Assembly: GCF_020715565.1 (NCBI RefSeq)
Contig: NZ_CP085839.1
Span: forward strand, 1,054,001-1,118,000
Origin: Nocardioides sp. Kera G14
Lineage (GTDB): Bacteria > Actinomycetota > Actinomycetes > Propionibacteriales > Nocardioidaceae
Direction of reading: 5' to 3'
DNA: 64,000 nt
In this document: positions 26,573 through 34,980 of the stretch, one piece after another
How positions within the stretch are numbered: the first letter of the stretch is position 1
Layout of the letters: each line of letters starts with the position of its first letter
Program-made: the position numbers and the translations under genes
The notes under the pieces: model-generated
What the model was told of the DNA's origin: nothing
What the model saw: only the letters and a program-made list of their open reading frames with translations
Databases searched by the model: none

Positions 26573-27709
26573 ATGCAGCTGGTCGCCCAGAGCCTGCTCG
26601 TCCTCCATCTCACCGGCTCGCCCTCGCTGACCGGTCTGACGCTGTCGCTCCAGGCGGCGCCGGGCCTGCTCCTCGGCGTCGTGGGCGGTGCCCTGGTCGA
26701 CCGCCTTCCCCGCCGCGCGACCGTGGCGGCGAGTCACGCCCTGCTGGCGGCGGTCGCCCTGGTCACCGCCGTCCTGGCAGCCTCCGACCACCTCTCGGTT
26801 CCGGTGCTGCTCGGCCTCGCGTTCCTCACCGGTGCGATCGCCACGGTCGACGGTCCGGCCACCGCGCTGCTCGGCTGCGAGCTGGTGCCTGAGCGCGATG
26901 TCCCGAGTGCGATCGCGCTCGGCTCGGTCTCCGTCTCCGCCGGTCGCGTCATCGGTACGTCGGCCGCGGCCGTCGTGATCGCCGTTCTCGGCATTCCCGC
27001 GGCGTACGCGTTCAACGGGCTCTCGTTCCTCGCCGTGGTCGCCGTCGTCCCGTTCGTGCGCAGCTGCCGCGACGTGCCCACCTCGCTGAGCCGCAGTCGA
27101 GGCACCGGTCTGCGGGAGGGCTTCACCTGGCTCTGGCGCTCGCCGGCCCTGCTCGGCCTGCTGGTGATCGGCGGCCTCACGTCCGTGCTCGGCCGCAACT
27201 ACACGCTCAGCTTCGCGACGCTCGTGACCGGGCCGTTCCGCGGCGACGCAGCGGACTTCGGCCTGGTCTCGACCGTCCTGGCTGTCGGTGCGGTCGCCGG
27301 TGCCGTGGCAGCTGGCCGGTTGCGCGAGGCGGGTACCGGCCAGGTCGCAAGCCTCGCGCTCGTCGGCGCTCTCCTGCAGGTCATCGCCGCCATGGCCGTG
27401 GGCCTCCCGATGCTGGTGGCGATCGCCCTCCCGCTCGCGCTCGTCGAGGCGATGCAGGACACCATCGCCGGCACCGTACTTCAGACCGGGCCACCCGCCC
27501 ACCTGCGGGGTCGGGTGCTCGGTGCCTGGCAGACGGCGGCTGCCGGATGGACGTTGGTCGGGCCGCCGCTCTTCGGGTGGATGCTCGGCAGCCTCGGCCC
27601 GCGGAACGGACTGGCGCTCGGGGGTGCCGTGATCGCCGTCGTCGTGCTCAGCCTGCGGATCGCGGCGCGCAGTCGCGCCCGGCGCCGCGAGTTCGTCCGC
27701 GTCGCCTAG
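26573..27709 (+). CDS. MFS transporter, start uncertain
   Basis: A 12-span facilitator of the group that includes enterobactin-type exporters (LVDRLPRRATVAASHALL; LREGFTWLWRSPALLGLL). The first ATG falls inside membrane span 1: upstream codons from about 26483 still read as family sequence (SSPWRCLRRRDFALWSTAHL), yet the frame has no ATG, GTG or TTG back to the stop at 26423. The gene may use a rare start (ATC 26483 or CTG 26510). It follows ferritin, so a siderophore or metal-related role is possible but unproven. A TTAACCTA sequence at 26422 may be promoter. Confidence 0.85.
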   Translation: MQLVAQSLLVLHLTGSPSLTGLTLSLQAAPGLLLGVVGGALVDRLPRRATVAASHALLAAVALVTAVLAASDHLSVPVLLGLAFLTGAIATVDGPATALLGCELVPERDVPSAIALGSVSVSAGRVIGTSAAAVVIAVLGIPAAYAFNGLSFLAVVAVVPFVRSCRDVPTSLSRSRGTGLREGFTWLWRSPALLGLLVIGGLTSVLGRNYTLSFATLVTGPFRGDAADFGLVSTVLAVGAVAGAVAAGRLREAGTGQVASLALVGALLQVIAAMAVGLPMLVAIALPLALVEAMQDTIAGTVLQTGPPAHLRGRVLGAWQTAAAGWTLVGPPLFGWMLGSLGPRNGLALGGAVIAVVVLSLRIAARSRARRREFVRVA

Positions 27710-27724
27710 CCCGAGTCAGCCGTT

Positions 27725-28042
27725 CTATGGGAGCGGTCGGAGCGGCACTGTGGTGACGACGGCCTGGGTGTTGAGCGGGCCATAGATGTGCGGGTAGGTG
27801 TCGTCGCCGACGGGATCCTCCCGCCACGGCGACGTGAGCAGATCGGTGTCGATGACCAACAGCACCAGGGGAGTGGTGACACCGCGGTAGTAGCGCTCGC
27901 GCACCGCCTCCCACTGGTCCCCTCGTGACGCGTGCAGGAAGCCTTCGTCCTCGAGGGTCCGCCCGATGGTCGACGTCGTGTAGACGCCCGACGCCTGGGC
28001 AGCGGCCCAGTCGGCGACGGTCGCGATGTGGAAGACCTGCAT
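27725..28042 (-). CDS. DUF952 domain protein
   Basis: A 105-residue cytoplasmic protein with the family pattern FHIATVADWAAAQASGVY, GFLHASRGDQWEAV, LLVIDTDLL and FPHIYGPL-like YPHIYGPLN. Function is unknown; the fold is related to small glutathione-transferase-like or ADP-ribosyl-type domains in some annotations, which I cannot verify here. Its ATG shares a base with the nucS stop (TGATG), so it is cotranscribed with nucS. Confidence 0.85.
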   Translation of the reverse strand: MQVFHIATVADWAAAQASGVYTTSTIGRTLEDEGFLHASRGDQWEAVRERYYRGVTTPLVLLVIDTDLLTSPWREDPVGDDTYPHIYGPLNTQAVVTTVPLRPLP

Positions 28043-28740
28043 CAGAAGAGGCGCTCCTCGGCGTTGTCGAGGCCACGGAGCGCGTCGTAGTCGACGAGCG
28101 CGCACGCGATGCCGCGGTCCTCAGCGAGGACGCGGGCCTGGGGCTTGATCTCCTGGGCGGCGAAGATGCCTCGGACCGGGCCCTTACCGGTGAGGAGGGG
28201 ATCGCGGTTGAGCAGCTCGAGGTAGCGGGTGAGCTGTTCGACGCCGTCGATCTCGCCGCGGCGCTTGATCTCGACCGCGACGGAGACACCGGCCGCGTCG
28301 CGGCACATCAGGTCGACCGGGCCGATGGCGGTCATGAATTCGCGACGTACGAGCGTCAGGCCCTCGGCCAGAGTGGACGGGTGCTCGGCGAGGAGCTCCT
28401 GCAGGTGCTTCTCGACACCATCCTTCTGCAACCCGGGATCGACGCCGAGCTCGTGGGAGGTGTCGTGGTGGACCTCGTGGATCAGGATCCGGAGCTGGTC
28501 CGGGATCGCGCCCTTGGGCGCCTTGGCCGAGACGGTCCACTCGATGTCACCGTCCTCGCTCAGGCCCTCGCGGAAGCTGCAGGGCGGGGACATCCAGTTG
28601 AGCGGCTTGTAGGAGCCGCCGTCGGAGTGGATCAGCACCGACCCGTCGGCCTTGAGCATGAGCACCCGGGTCGCCTTCGGGAGGTGGGCGGTCAGCCGCC
28701 CGGCGTAGTCCACCTGGCAGGTCGCCACCACAAGTCGCAC
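28042..28740 (-). CDS. nucS: Mismatch-specific endonuclease NucS (EndoMS)
   Basis: Carries out the MutS/MutL-independent mismatch repair of actinobacteria, cutting both strands at mismatches with the beta clamp. The 232-residue protein matches M. tuberculosis NucS along its whole length ([39 protein letters not shown]). The nuclease motif is [29 protein letters not shown]. The C-terminus LDNAEERLF is the clamp-interacting tail. GTG 28740 gives the usual MRLVVA start; a GTG nine codons upstream would add a stretch containing a rare ATA codon. Confidence 0.95.
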   Translation of the reverse strand: MRLVVATCQVDYAGRLTAHLPKATRVLMLKADGSVLIHSDGGSYKPLNWMSPPCSFREGLSEDGDIEWTVSAKAPKGAIPDQLRILIHEVHHDTSHELGVDPGLQKDGVEKHLQELLAEHPSTLAEGLTLVRREFMTAIGPVDLMCRDAAGVSVAVEIKRRGEIDGVEQLTRYLELLNRDPLLTGKGPVRGIFAAQEIKPQARVLAEDRGIACALVDYDALRGLDNAEERLF

Positions 28741-28787
28741 GGCGCGCAAGCCTATGACAGAGCGCACGGAAGTTGTCTCGTTCCAAT

Positions 28788-28803
28788 GTTACTCACCGGT
28801 AGC
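28788..28803. promoter_or_regulatory. EMC-regulon operator upstream of 3-hydroxybutyryl-CoA dehydrogenase
   Basis: GTTACTCACCGGTAGC fits GTTACY-N4-RGTAAC with one mismatch. It lies between divergent nucS and the dehydrogenase. A CAGAAT hexamer at 28823-28828 is 8 nt before the ATG, so the site overlaps the expected -35 region. Confidence 0.65.
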
Positions 28804-28836
28804 CAAGGGCGGTTCCGCCTGCCAGAATCGAGCCTC

Positions 28837-30006
28837 ATGAGCGCTGAGACTCCTGAGCAGATCTTCGAGACCCTCGTCTACCCCTACCTCAACCACGCGG
28901 TGCGCATGTTCGAGGTCGGCTACGCGACCGCCACGGACATCGACCACGGCATGCGCTTCGGCTGCGGCTACCCGAAGGGCCCGCTGACCGTCCTCGACGA
29001 GATCGGCCCCGCCGTCGTGCTGGACGCGCTCGCCAAGCGCTTCACCGAGACGGGCGATCACCTGCACCAGCCCGCCGACCTGCTCGTCAAGATCGCCGGC
29101 GAGGGTGGCTCCTTCACTCAGGGCTCCGCCGAGGGTGAGGCCGCTCCTGAGCTCAAGCACGAGATCAGCAAGGTCGGCGTTGTCGGCACCGGGACGATGG
29201 CCAGCGGCATCGCACAGGTCTTCGCCCAGGCCGGCTACGACGTCGTCGTCGTCGGACGCTCCGAGGAGAAGCTGGCCGGCGTGACGGCGTACGTCGGCAA
29301 GAACCTCGATCGCGCGATCGCCAAGGGGAAGTCGACCGAGGACGACAAGGCCGCGGTCCTCGGCCGCCTGACCGGCGCGACCAGTCGCGAGGACCTCGCC
29401 GACGTCGACCTCGTGGTCGAGGCCATCGCCGAGGACCTCGACATCAAGCTCGAGCTCTTCCGCGACCTCGACCGCATCGCCAAGCAGGGCGCGATCCTTG
29501 CGACCACCACCTCCAGCCTCCCGATCACCCAGCTCGGCGCAGCGACCAGCCGCCCCGCCGATGTCATCGGCATGCACTTCTTCAACCCGGCGCCGGTCAT
29601 GAAGCTTGTCGAGATCGTCACCACCGACGCCACCAGCGCCCAGGTCAACGAAACGGTCAAGGCGCTGACCGCCAAGGTCGGCAAGGTCGGCGTCTCCTGC
29701 TCCGACCGTGCTGGCTTCATCGTCAACGCGCTGCTCTTCCCCTATCTCAACGACGCGATCAAGCTGAGCGAGGACGGCGTGGAGCTCGGCACGATCGACG
29801 CGGCGATCAAGGAGACCGCCGGTTTCCCGATGGGCCCGTTCGAGCTCCTCGACGTGGTCGGCAACGACGTCTCGCTGGCGATCCAGGAGGAGCTCCTCGC
29901 GGAGTTCAAGGAGCCCGGCCTCGAGCCGGCCGCCACGCTCAAGGAGAAGGTCGCCGCCGGCGAGCTGGGTCGCAAGACCAAGAAGGGCTTCCACGACTAC
30001 AGCTGA
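28837..30006 (+). CDS. 3-hydroxybutyryl-CoA dehydrogenase with duplicated C-terminal domain
   Basis: An NAD(P)-dependent enzyme that interconverts acetoacetyl-CoA and 3-hydroxybutyryl-CoA. The 389-residue protein has an unusual order. Residues ~10-65 resemble the 3HCDH C-terminal domain (YPYLNHAVRMFEVGYATATD, GYPKGPLTVLDEIG). Next comes the Rossmann domain (GVVGTGTMASG at 114-124, HFFNPAPVMKLVEIV), then the normal C-terminal domain (FPYLNDAIKLSEDGVELGTI, GFPMGPFELLDVVG). The two flanking domains are visibly related. It starts at the ATG of MSAETPEQIFETL. It supplies the crotonyl-CoA branch used by Ccr. Confidence 0.9.
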   Translation: MSAETPEQIFETLVYPYLNHAVRMFEVGYATATDIDHGMRFGCGYPKGPLTVLDEIGPAVVLDALAKRFTETGDHLHQPADLLVKIAGEGGSFTQGSAEGEAAPELKHEISKVGVVGTGTMASGIAQVFAQAGYDVVVVGRSEEKLAGVTAYVGKNLDRAIAKGKSTEDDKAAVLGRLTGATSREDLADVDLVVEAIAEDLDIKLELFRDLDRIAKQGAILATTTSSLPITQLGAATSRPADVIGMHFFNPAPVMKLVEIVTTDATSAQVNETVKALTAKVGKVGVSCSDRAGFIVNALLFPYLNDAIKLSEDGVELGTIDAAIKETAGFPMGPFELLDVVGNDVSLAIQEELLAEFKEPGLEPAATLKEKVAAGELGRKTKKGFHDYS

Positions 30007-30053
30007 CCCGCAGCTGAGTATGGCGCTGATCACAGCCGGGTAATTCCCGCACC

Positions 30054-31511
30054 ATGAGCGTCGAGACGGGCCGTATCACCACCAACATCCCTGCTCGCCT
30101 GGACCGGCTTCCCTGGGCCCGCTGGCACTGGATGATCGTCATCGGCCTCGGGACCGTTTGGATCCTCGACGGTCTCGAGGTCACGATCGTCGGCTCGATG
30201 TCGGACGCCCTCAAGCCGCACGACACCGGGCTCGGCATGAGCAACTTCGACGTCGGCTTCGCCGGGGCGGCGTACGTCGCGGGTGCCTGCCTCGGCGCAC
30301 TCTTCTTCGGCCAGCTGACCGACCGCTTCGGGCGCAAGAAGCTCTTCCTCGCGACCCTCGGCGTCTACACGATCGCGACCGTGCTCACCGCCTTCGCGCC
30401 TGCGCCGTGGTGGTACTTCGGCGCGCGTTTCCTCACCGGCACGGGCATCGGCGGTGAGTACGCCGCGATCAACTCCGCCATCGATGAGCTCATCCCGGCG
30501 CCGTACCGCGGACGTGTCGACGTGGCGATCAACGGCTCCTTCTGGGTCGGCGCCGCAGGTGGATCGCTGCTCACGATCCCGCTGCTGGACCCGCACGTCA
30601 TCGACGCCTCGTGGGGCTGGCGGCTCGCGTTCGCCCTCGGCGCCGTGCTCGCCGTCGGCATCCTGGTCGTACGCCGACACGTGCCCGAGAGCCCGCGCTG
30701 GCTCTTCATCCACGGCCGCGAGGACGAGGCCGAGCGGATCGTCTCCGACATCGAGAGGACGGTCGCCGACGAGACGGGCGAGCAGCTCTCCACCCCGGAC
30801 GACACCATCACCGTGCGCCAACGCAGGTCCATCGGTGTCGGCCTGATCGCGAAGACGGTCATCACCCTCTACCCCAAGCGCACGATCCTCTGCTTCTCCC
30901 TCTTCGTCGGGCAGGCGTTCCTCTACAACGCCTTCTTCTTCACGTACGGCGACACCCTCACCACCTTCCTCGGCGTCGGCCAGACCGGCTGGTACCTCGC
31001 TGCCTTCGCGGTCAGCAACTTCCTCGGCGCGCTCCTGCTCAGTCCACTCTTCGACCGACTGGGGCGCGTGCGGATGATCACTGCGACCTATGTCCTGTCG
31101 GGCCTGCTGCTCGCCGGCGCCGGCTTCTTCCTCGGCGACTTCAACGCCACGACGCTGACGATCATGGGCGCGGTGATCTTCTTCTTCGCGTCGGCCGGGG
31201 CGTCCGCGGCCTACCTGACGGCGAGTGAGGTGTTCCCGATGGAGACCCGTGCCCTCTGCATCGCCTTCTTCTACGCGATCGGCACGGCCGTCGGCGGGAT
31301 CAGCGGCCCGCTGCTCTTCGGCTGGCTGATCGACCGAGCCTCGGCCGACAAGGACATCACCGCGATCGCGATCGGCTACTTCATCGGCGCCGCGCTGATG
31401 GTCGCCGGCGGCGTCGTGGAGGCGTTCCTCGGCGTGCGCGCCGAGGGCCGCTCACTGGAGAGCATCGCGCAGCCCCTGACGGCCGACGACGCGGAGCCGG
31501 CGCTAGCCTGA
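30054..31511 (+). CDS. MFS transporter, sugar/acid:H+ symporter type
   Basis: A 12-span facilitator of 485 residues. It has the A-motif GQLTDRFGRKKLF after span 2, the PESPRWLFIHGREDEA sugar-porter loop, and the late EVFPMETRA motif. The overall style resembles NiaP/AAHS-type carriers of organic or aromatic acids. The substrate is unknown. It lies 47 bp downstream of the hydroxybutyryl-CoA dehydrogenase gene and could share its transcript. Confidence 0.87.
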   Translation: MSVETGRITTNIPARLDRLPWARWHWMIVIGLGTVWILDGLEVTIVGSMSDALKPHDTGLGMSNFDVGFAGAAYVAGACLGALFFGQLTDRFGRKKLFLATLGVYTIATVLTAFAPAPWWYFGARFLTGTGIGGEYAAINSAIDELIPAPYRGRVDVAINGSFWVGAAGGSLLTIPLLDPHVIDASWGWRLAFALGAVLAVGILVVRRHVPESPRWLFIHGREDEAERIVSDIERTVADETGEQLSTPDDTITVRQRRSIGVGLIAKTVITLYPKRTILCFSLFVGQAFLYNAFFFTYGDTLTTFLGVGQTGWYLAAFAVSNFLGALLLSPLFDRLGRVRMITATYVLSGLLLAGAGFFLGDFNATTLTIMGAVIFFFASAGASAAYLTASEVFPMETRALCIAFFYAIGTAVGGISGPLLFGWLIDRASADKDITAIAIGYFIGAALMVAGGVVEAFLGVRAEGRSLESIAQPLTADDAEPALA

Positions 31512-31515
31512 CCAG

Positions 31516-32328
31516 GTGCAGCTCCACACCACGACCCTCGGTGAGACGGGGAGTCGGATCGTCTTCCTGCACGGTCTCTTCGGCCAGGGGCGCAATTGGC
31601 ACACGCTCGGGCGCACCCTTGCCGCTGGGCCTGACGGGCACCGGGTGACGCTCGTGGACCTGCCCAACCACGGCCGCTCGCCGTGGACCGACCACGTCGA
31701 CTACGTCGAGATGGCTGAGGCGGTCGCAGGGCTGCTCGACGCCGACGACCCGGTGACGCTCGTCGGGCACTCGATGGGTGGGAAGGTCGCGATGCTGACG
31801 GCCCTGCTCCACCCGCAGCTCGTCGCCCGACTCGTCGTGGCCGACATGTCACCCGTCGACTACCCGGTCGAGGAGGACGAGACGACCGGGGGAGTGCTGC
31901 GCTACGCGCGCATCCTGCGGGACGTCGACCTCGCCTCCTTCGGCTCACGAGCCGAGGTCGAGGCGGCGCTGCTGCCGCAGGTCCCCAACGACACGATTCG
32001 CGCCTTCCTCATGCAGAACCTGCATCGGGTCGACCCCGCGGACGGCGGTGGCTGGCGTTGGGCGGCCAATGTCGACGTACTCGCGCGGGACGGGGCGGCG
32101 CTCGCCAGCTGGCCCGCCAAGGCGCTGGCCGAGGCGCAGCCGTACGCCGGCCCGGTGCTGTGGATCGCCGGGGGAGAGTCCAGCTACGTCCGTCCGGAGT
32201 TCGACGAGGCGATGCATCGCTGGTTCCCCCAGGCGCGCAAGGTGACGATGAAGGGCGTCGGCCACTGGGTGCACTCGGAGAAGCCGGAGCTCTTCCTGCA
32301 GATCCTTCAGGCGTTCCTCGCGCGGTAG
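31516..32328 (+). CDS. Alpha/beta-fold hydrolase
   Basis: A 270-residue hydrolase with oxyanion loop FLHGLFGQGRNW, nucleophile elbow VGHSMGGKVAM and C-terminal histidine GVGHWVHSEKPELF. It is similar in outline to the YbfF-type esterases. The GTG start is 6 nt after TAGCCT, suggesting its own leaderless transcript. Its 3' end overlaps the convergent CGNR gene by 22 bp. The substrate cannot be told. Confidence 0.85.
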   Translation: MQLHTTTLGETGSRIVFLHGLFGQGRNWHTLGRTLAAGPDGHRVTLVDLPNHGRSPWTDHVDYVEMAEAVAGLLDADDPVTLVGHSMGGKVAMLTALLHPQLVARLVVADMSPVDYPVEEDETTGGVLRYARILRDVDLASFGSRAEVEAALLPQVPNDTIRAFLMQNLHRVDPADGGGWRWAANVDVLARDGAALASWPAKALAEAQPYAGPVLWIAGGESSYVRPEFDEAMHRWFPQARKVTMKGVGHWVHSEKPELFLQILQAFLAR

Positions 32329-32837
32329 GCCTGCACGGCCGCCCGGTTGCCGCACGTGGTCGAGCAGAACCGCTTGGACCGGTTGCGGGAGAGGTCGAGG
32401 GCGACCGAGTCGCAGTCGTCGGCCGCGCAGACCGCGATGCGCGAGGACTCGTTGTCGCGGATGACGTCCACCATCGCCATCGCCGTCTCCACCGCGAGCT
32501 GGGTCACGAACGGAGCATTCGGCGGCTCGGCGTGGATGTGCCAGTCGAGCGTCTCGTGTCGCACGAGGCGGGGAACGGCGCCGGCCTCGTCCAGGATCGC
32601 GTTCACCATCTCGGCCGCCTCATCACGCCCTGCGAGCAACAGTGCACGCAGGGGGCCGCGCAGAGCCCGGACCGCTTCCAGCTCCGCCTTCGTGCCGTCG
32701 TAGCGGCCGGTCCACTCCCACCGCGCGCGGAAGGCCTGCAACTGGTCGACCGACGTGAGCCCGTCGGGATCGTCGGCGGTGTTGACGAGCTCCACGACGG
32801 CCTGCAGGGTCAACTCGGTGTCATGGGCGAATACCAC
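32307..32837 (-). CDS. CGNR zinc-finger / ABATE-domain regulator
   Basis: A 176-residue protein with an N-terminal ABATE-like domain and a C-terminal CGNR zinc finger. The cysteines are C137, C142, C158 and C162, the last within the CGNR motif at 162-165. These are predicted transcriptional regulators. It is divergent from the EamA transporter gene, which it may control; the two starts are only 39 bp apart. Confidence 0.85.
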   Translation of the reverse strand: MVFAHDTELTLQAVVELVNTADDPDGLTSVDQLQAFRARWEWTGRYDGTKAELEAVRALRGPLRALLLAGRDEAAEMVNAILDEAGAVPRLVRHETLDWHIHAEPPNAPFVTQLAVETAMAMVDVIRDNESSRIAVCAADDCDSVALDLSRNRSKRFCSTTCGNRAAVQAYRARNA

Positions 32838-32838
32838 G

Positions 32839-32868
32839 TTGACAGATTACAGGATCGCCACCTAGTGT
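32839..32868 (+). promoter_or_regulatory. Promoter of the EamA transporter gene
   Basis: TTGACA at 32839-32844 and TAGTGT at 32863-32868 are separated by 18 bp, close to the primary sigma consensus. The ATG is 8 nt past the -10, so the transcript is probably leaderless. The -35 abuts the start of the divergent CGNR gene. Confidence 0.65.
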
Positions 32869-32876
32869 CATGAGTC

Positions 32877-33848
32877 ATGAGCACTGTGGCCCATGACGAG
32901 ACGATCGCCGGTGCGCCTGCCTCGCGACTCGCCAGTGGTGTCCTGCTCGCGGCGATCTCGGCGCTGACCTTCGGCATGTCCGGCGGCTTCGCGTCGTCGC
33001 TCTTCGAGACCGGCTGGAGTCCCGGTGCGACCGCGCTCGTGCGCTCGGCGATCGGTGCGGTCGTGGCCCTGCCCTTCGGGCTCAGGGCGCTCGACGGTCG
33101 GTGGCACCTGCTCCGCGCCAACCTCGGCCTGCTCGTCGCCTACGGCATCCTTGCCGTCACGGGTGCCCAGTTCTGCTACTTCATGGCTGTCGAGCGCATG
33201 GAGGTCGGCCCAGCGCTCCTCATCGAGTACACCGCCCCGGCGACCGTCGTGCTCTGGCTGTGGCTGCGCCACGGCCAGCGTCCCGGCGTCATCACCCTCG
33301 TGGGGGCGGCCCTGGCCGCCGCGGGGCTGGTACTCGTCCTCAACCTCACCGGTGGGACCACGCTCAATCTCTCAGGCGTGGCCTGGTCCCTGCTCGCGAT
33401 GATCGGCGCGGCGACGTACTTCGTCGTCAACGCCGACGAGGCGAGTGGGCTTCCACCGGTGACGCTCGCCGCCGGAGGCCTGGTCCTGGGCACCCTCTCG
33501 ATGGTGGTCCTCGCCGTCGTGGGTGTCCTGCCGATGGCGGCGAGCACCGACCAGGTCGTCCTGCGCGGCCACGAGTTCCCGTGGTGGGTGCCCGTGCTCG
33601 CGCTCGGCGTGATCACGTCGGGCCTCGCCTACCTGACCGGCGTGGCCGCAGGCCGCCTGCTGGGGGCGCGGCTCGGTGCCTTCATCGCCCTCTTCGAGGT
33701 CGTCTCCGGCGTCTTCTTCGCCTGGCTCTTCGTCGCCGAGCTGCCCAGCGCGATCCAGCTCGTCGGGGGACTGCTGATCCTCGCCGGTGTGATCGCGGTC
33801 AAGGCCGGCGAAGGTACTGCCGACGATCCCGTGCTGCCGCCGAGCTGA
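32877..33848 (+). CDS. EamA/DMT-family transporter
   Basis: A 10-span exporter of 323 residues built from two EamA repeats (ALTFGMSGGFASSLFETGWS and GAATYFVVNADEASGLPP mark the two halves). Family members export amino acids or other metabolites; the substrate here is unknown. It is divergent from a CGNR-type regulator. Confidence 0.88.
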   Translation: MSTVAHDETIAGAPASRLASGVLLAAISALTFGMSGGFASSLFETGWSPGATALVRSAIGAVVALPFGLRALDGRWHLLRANLGLLVAYGILAVTGAQFCYFMAVERMEVGPALLIEYTAPATVVLWLWLRHGQRPGVITLVGAALAAAGLVLVLNLTGGTTLNLSGVAWSLLAMIGAATYFVVNADEASGLPPVTLAAGGLVLGTLSMVVLAVVGVLPMAASTDQVVLRGHEFPWWVPVLALGVITSGLAYLTGVAAGRLLGARLGAFIALFEVVSGVFFAWLFVAELPSAIQLVGGLLILAGVIAVKAGEGTADDPVLPPS

Positions 33849-33852
33849 GCCG

Positions 33853-34980
33853 CTAGCTGAGGTCCTGCTGTCGCACGAAGACCTCACGGGTGATCAGGAG
33901 CAGAGCTGCGGCGGTCGGGATGGCGAGAAGGGCGCCGACGACCCCGAGGAGCGAGGCGCCGATGAGGGCTGCAATGACCGTGAGTGAGCCCGGGATGTCG
34001 ACGGAGCGCGACATCACCCGTGGGTAGATCACGTAGTTCTCCAGCTGCTGGTAGATCAGGTAGAAGATCACGCAGGCGATGCCGATCTTCGGATCCGTGG
34101 CGAACCCGATCGCGCAGACGATGAGCGCCCCGATCGTGGCACCGATCATCGGGATGACGTCGAGCAGGAAGACGACGAAGGCCAGCGCGACGGCGTACTG
34201 GCTCAGGCCGACGACGAAGAGGAAGATCGCCGACGAGAGGCCGGCGCACAGGGCGACGATGAAGGCACCTGAGACGTAGCCGCCGATGCCGCGGATCACC
34301 TGGTCGCCGAGCTTGCTGACCCGGTCGCGGCGCGAGGCCGGCGCGAGGCTGTAGACCGCGTTCGTGGTGGTGTCCAGGCCGGCGAGGAAGTAGAGCGTCA
34401 GCACGAAGACGACGAAGGCGTTGAGCAGTGCGCCGACGACGGCCAGGCCGACCCCGAGCGCTCCACCGAAGAGGTTGGAGGCGACGTCGCCGCTGGTGAC
34501 GTACTCCTTGATCTTCTCGATGACGTGGTAATCGTCGTCGAGCTTCTGGATGTGCCGGTTGCTCTGGAGCGAGTCGAGCCAGGTCGGCGCGTTGGTCGTG
34601 ATCCGGGTGACCTGGTCGGTGATGACCGGGACGAAGGCGACGAAGAAGAGCACGAGGGCCGCGAGCACCAGGGCGATGACCACGGTCACCGCCCACACCC
34701 GCTTGAAGCCGCGACGCTCGAAGAACGCCACCGACGGGTTCAGCCCGGCCGCGATGAAGAACGCGACGACGATCTGGACCAGCACCCCCGAGATGGTCCA
34801 CATGATCATCCCGATGGCGGCCGCCGTCAGGAGACCGATGCCGAACAGCACGCCGAAGAGGTACGGCGCCCTGCGGTCGAACCGCTTGCCGGGCGTGCCG
34901 AGATCGACTCCCGCCGGCTGCGGGATGCCCTCATCCTCGGTGCCGTTGGTGCCGTCGTCGACGACCGGGGAGTCGGTCAC
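33853..34980 (-). CDS. AI-2E family transporter
   Basis: A 375-residue membrane protein with about eight spans and the family motif regions VVAFFIAAGLNPSVAFFERRG and the C-terminal LENYVIYPRVMSRSVDIPG. The first 35 residues form an acidic cytoplasmic tail. The name comes from E. coli TqsA, but most members have unknown cargo (some act as Na+/H+ antiporters). The GTG start overlaps the stop of the coiled-coil gene, so the two are coupled. Confidence 0.87.
   Translation of the reverse strand: MTDSPVVDDGTNGTEDEGIPQPAGVDLGTPGKRFDRRAPYLFGVLFGIGLLTAAAIGMIMWTISGVLVQIVVAFFIAAGLNPSVAFFERRGFKRVWAVTVVIALVLAALVLFFVAFVPVITDQVTRITTNAPTWLDSLQSNRHIQKLDDDYHVIEKIKEYVTSGDVASNLFGGALGVGLAVVGALLNAFVVFVLTLYFLAGLDTTTNAVYSLAPASRRDRVSKLGDQVIRGIGGYVSGAFIVALCAGLSSAIFLFVVGLSQYAVALAFVVFLLDVIPMIGATIGALIVCAIGFATDPKIGIACVIFYLIYQQLENYVIYPRVMSRSVDIPGSLTVIAALIGASLLGVVGALLAIPTAAALLLITREVFVRQQDLS

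Noticed and set aside
27925..28836. An N-terminal extension of the hydroxybutyryl-CoA dehydrogenase frame back to 27925
   Set aside because: This part is antisense to nucS and DUF952; the operator and promoter before ATG 28837 mark the real start.
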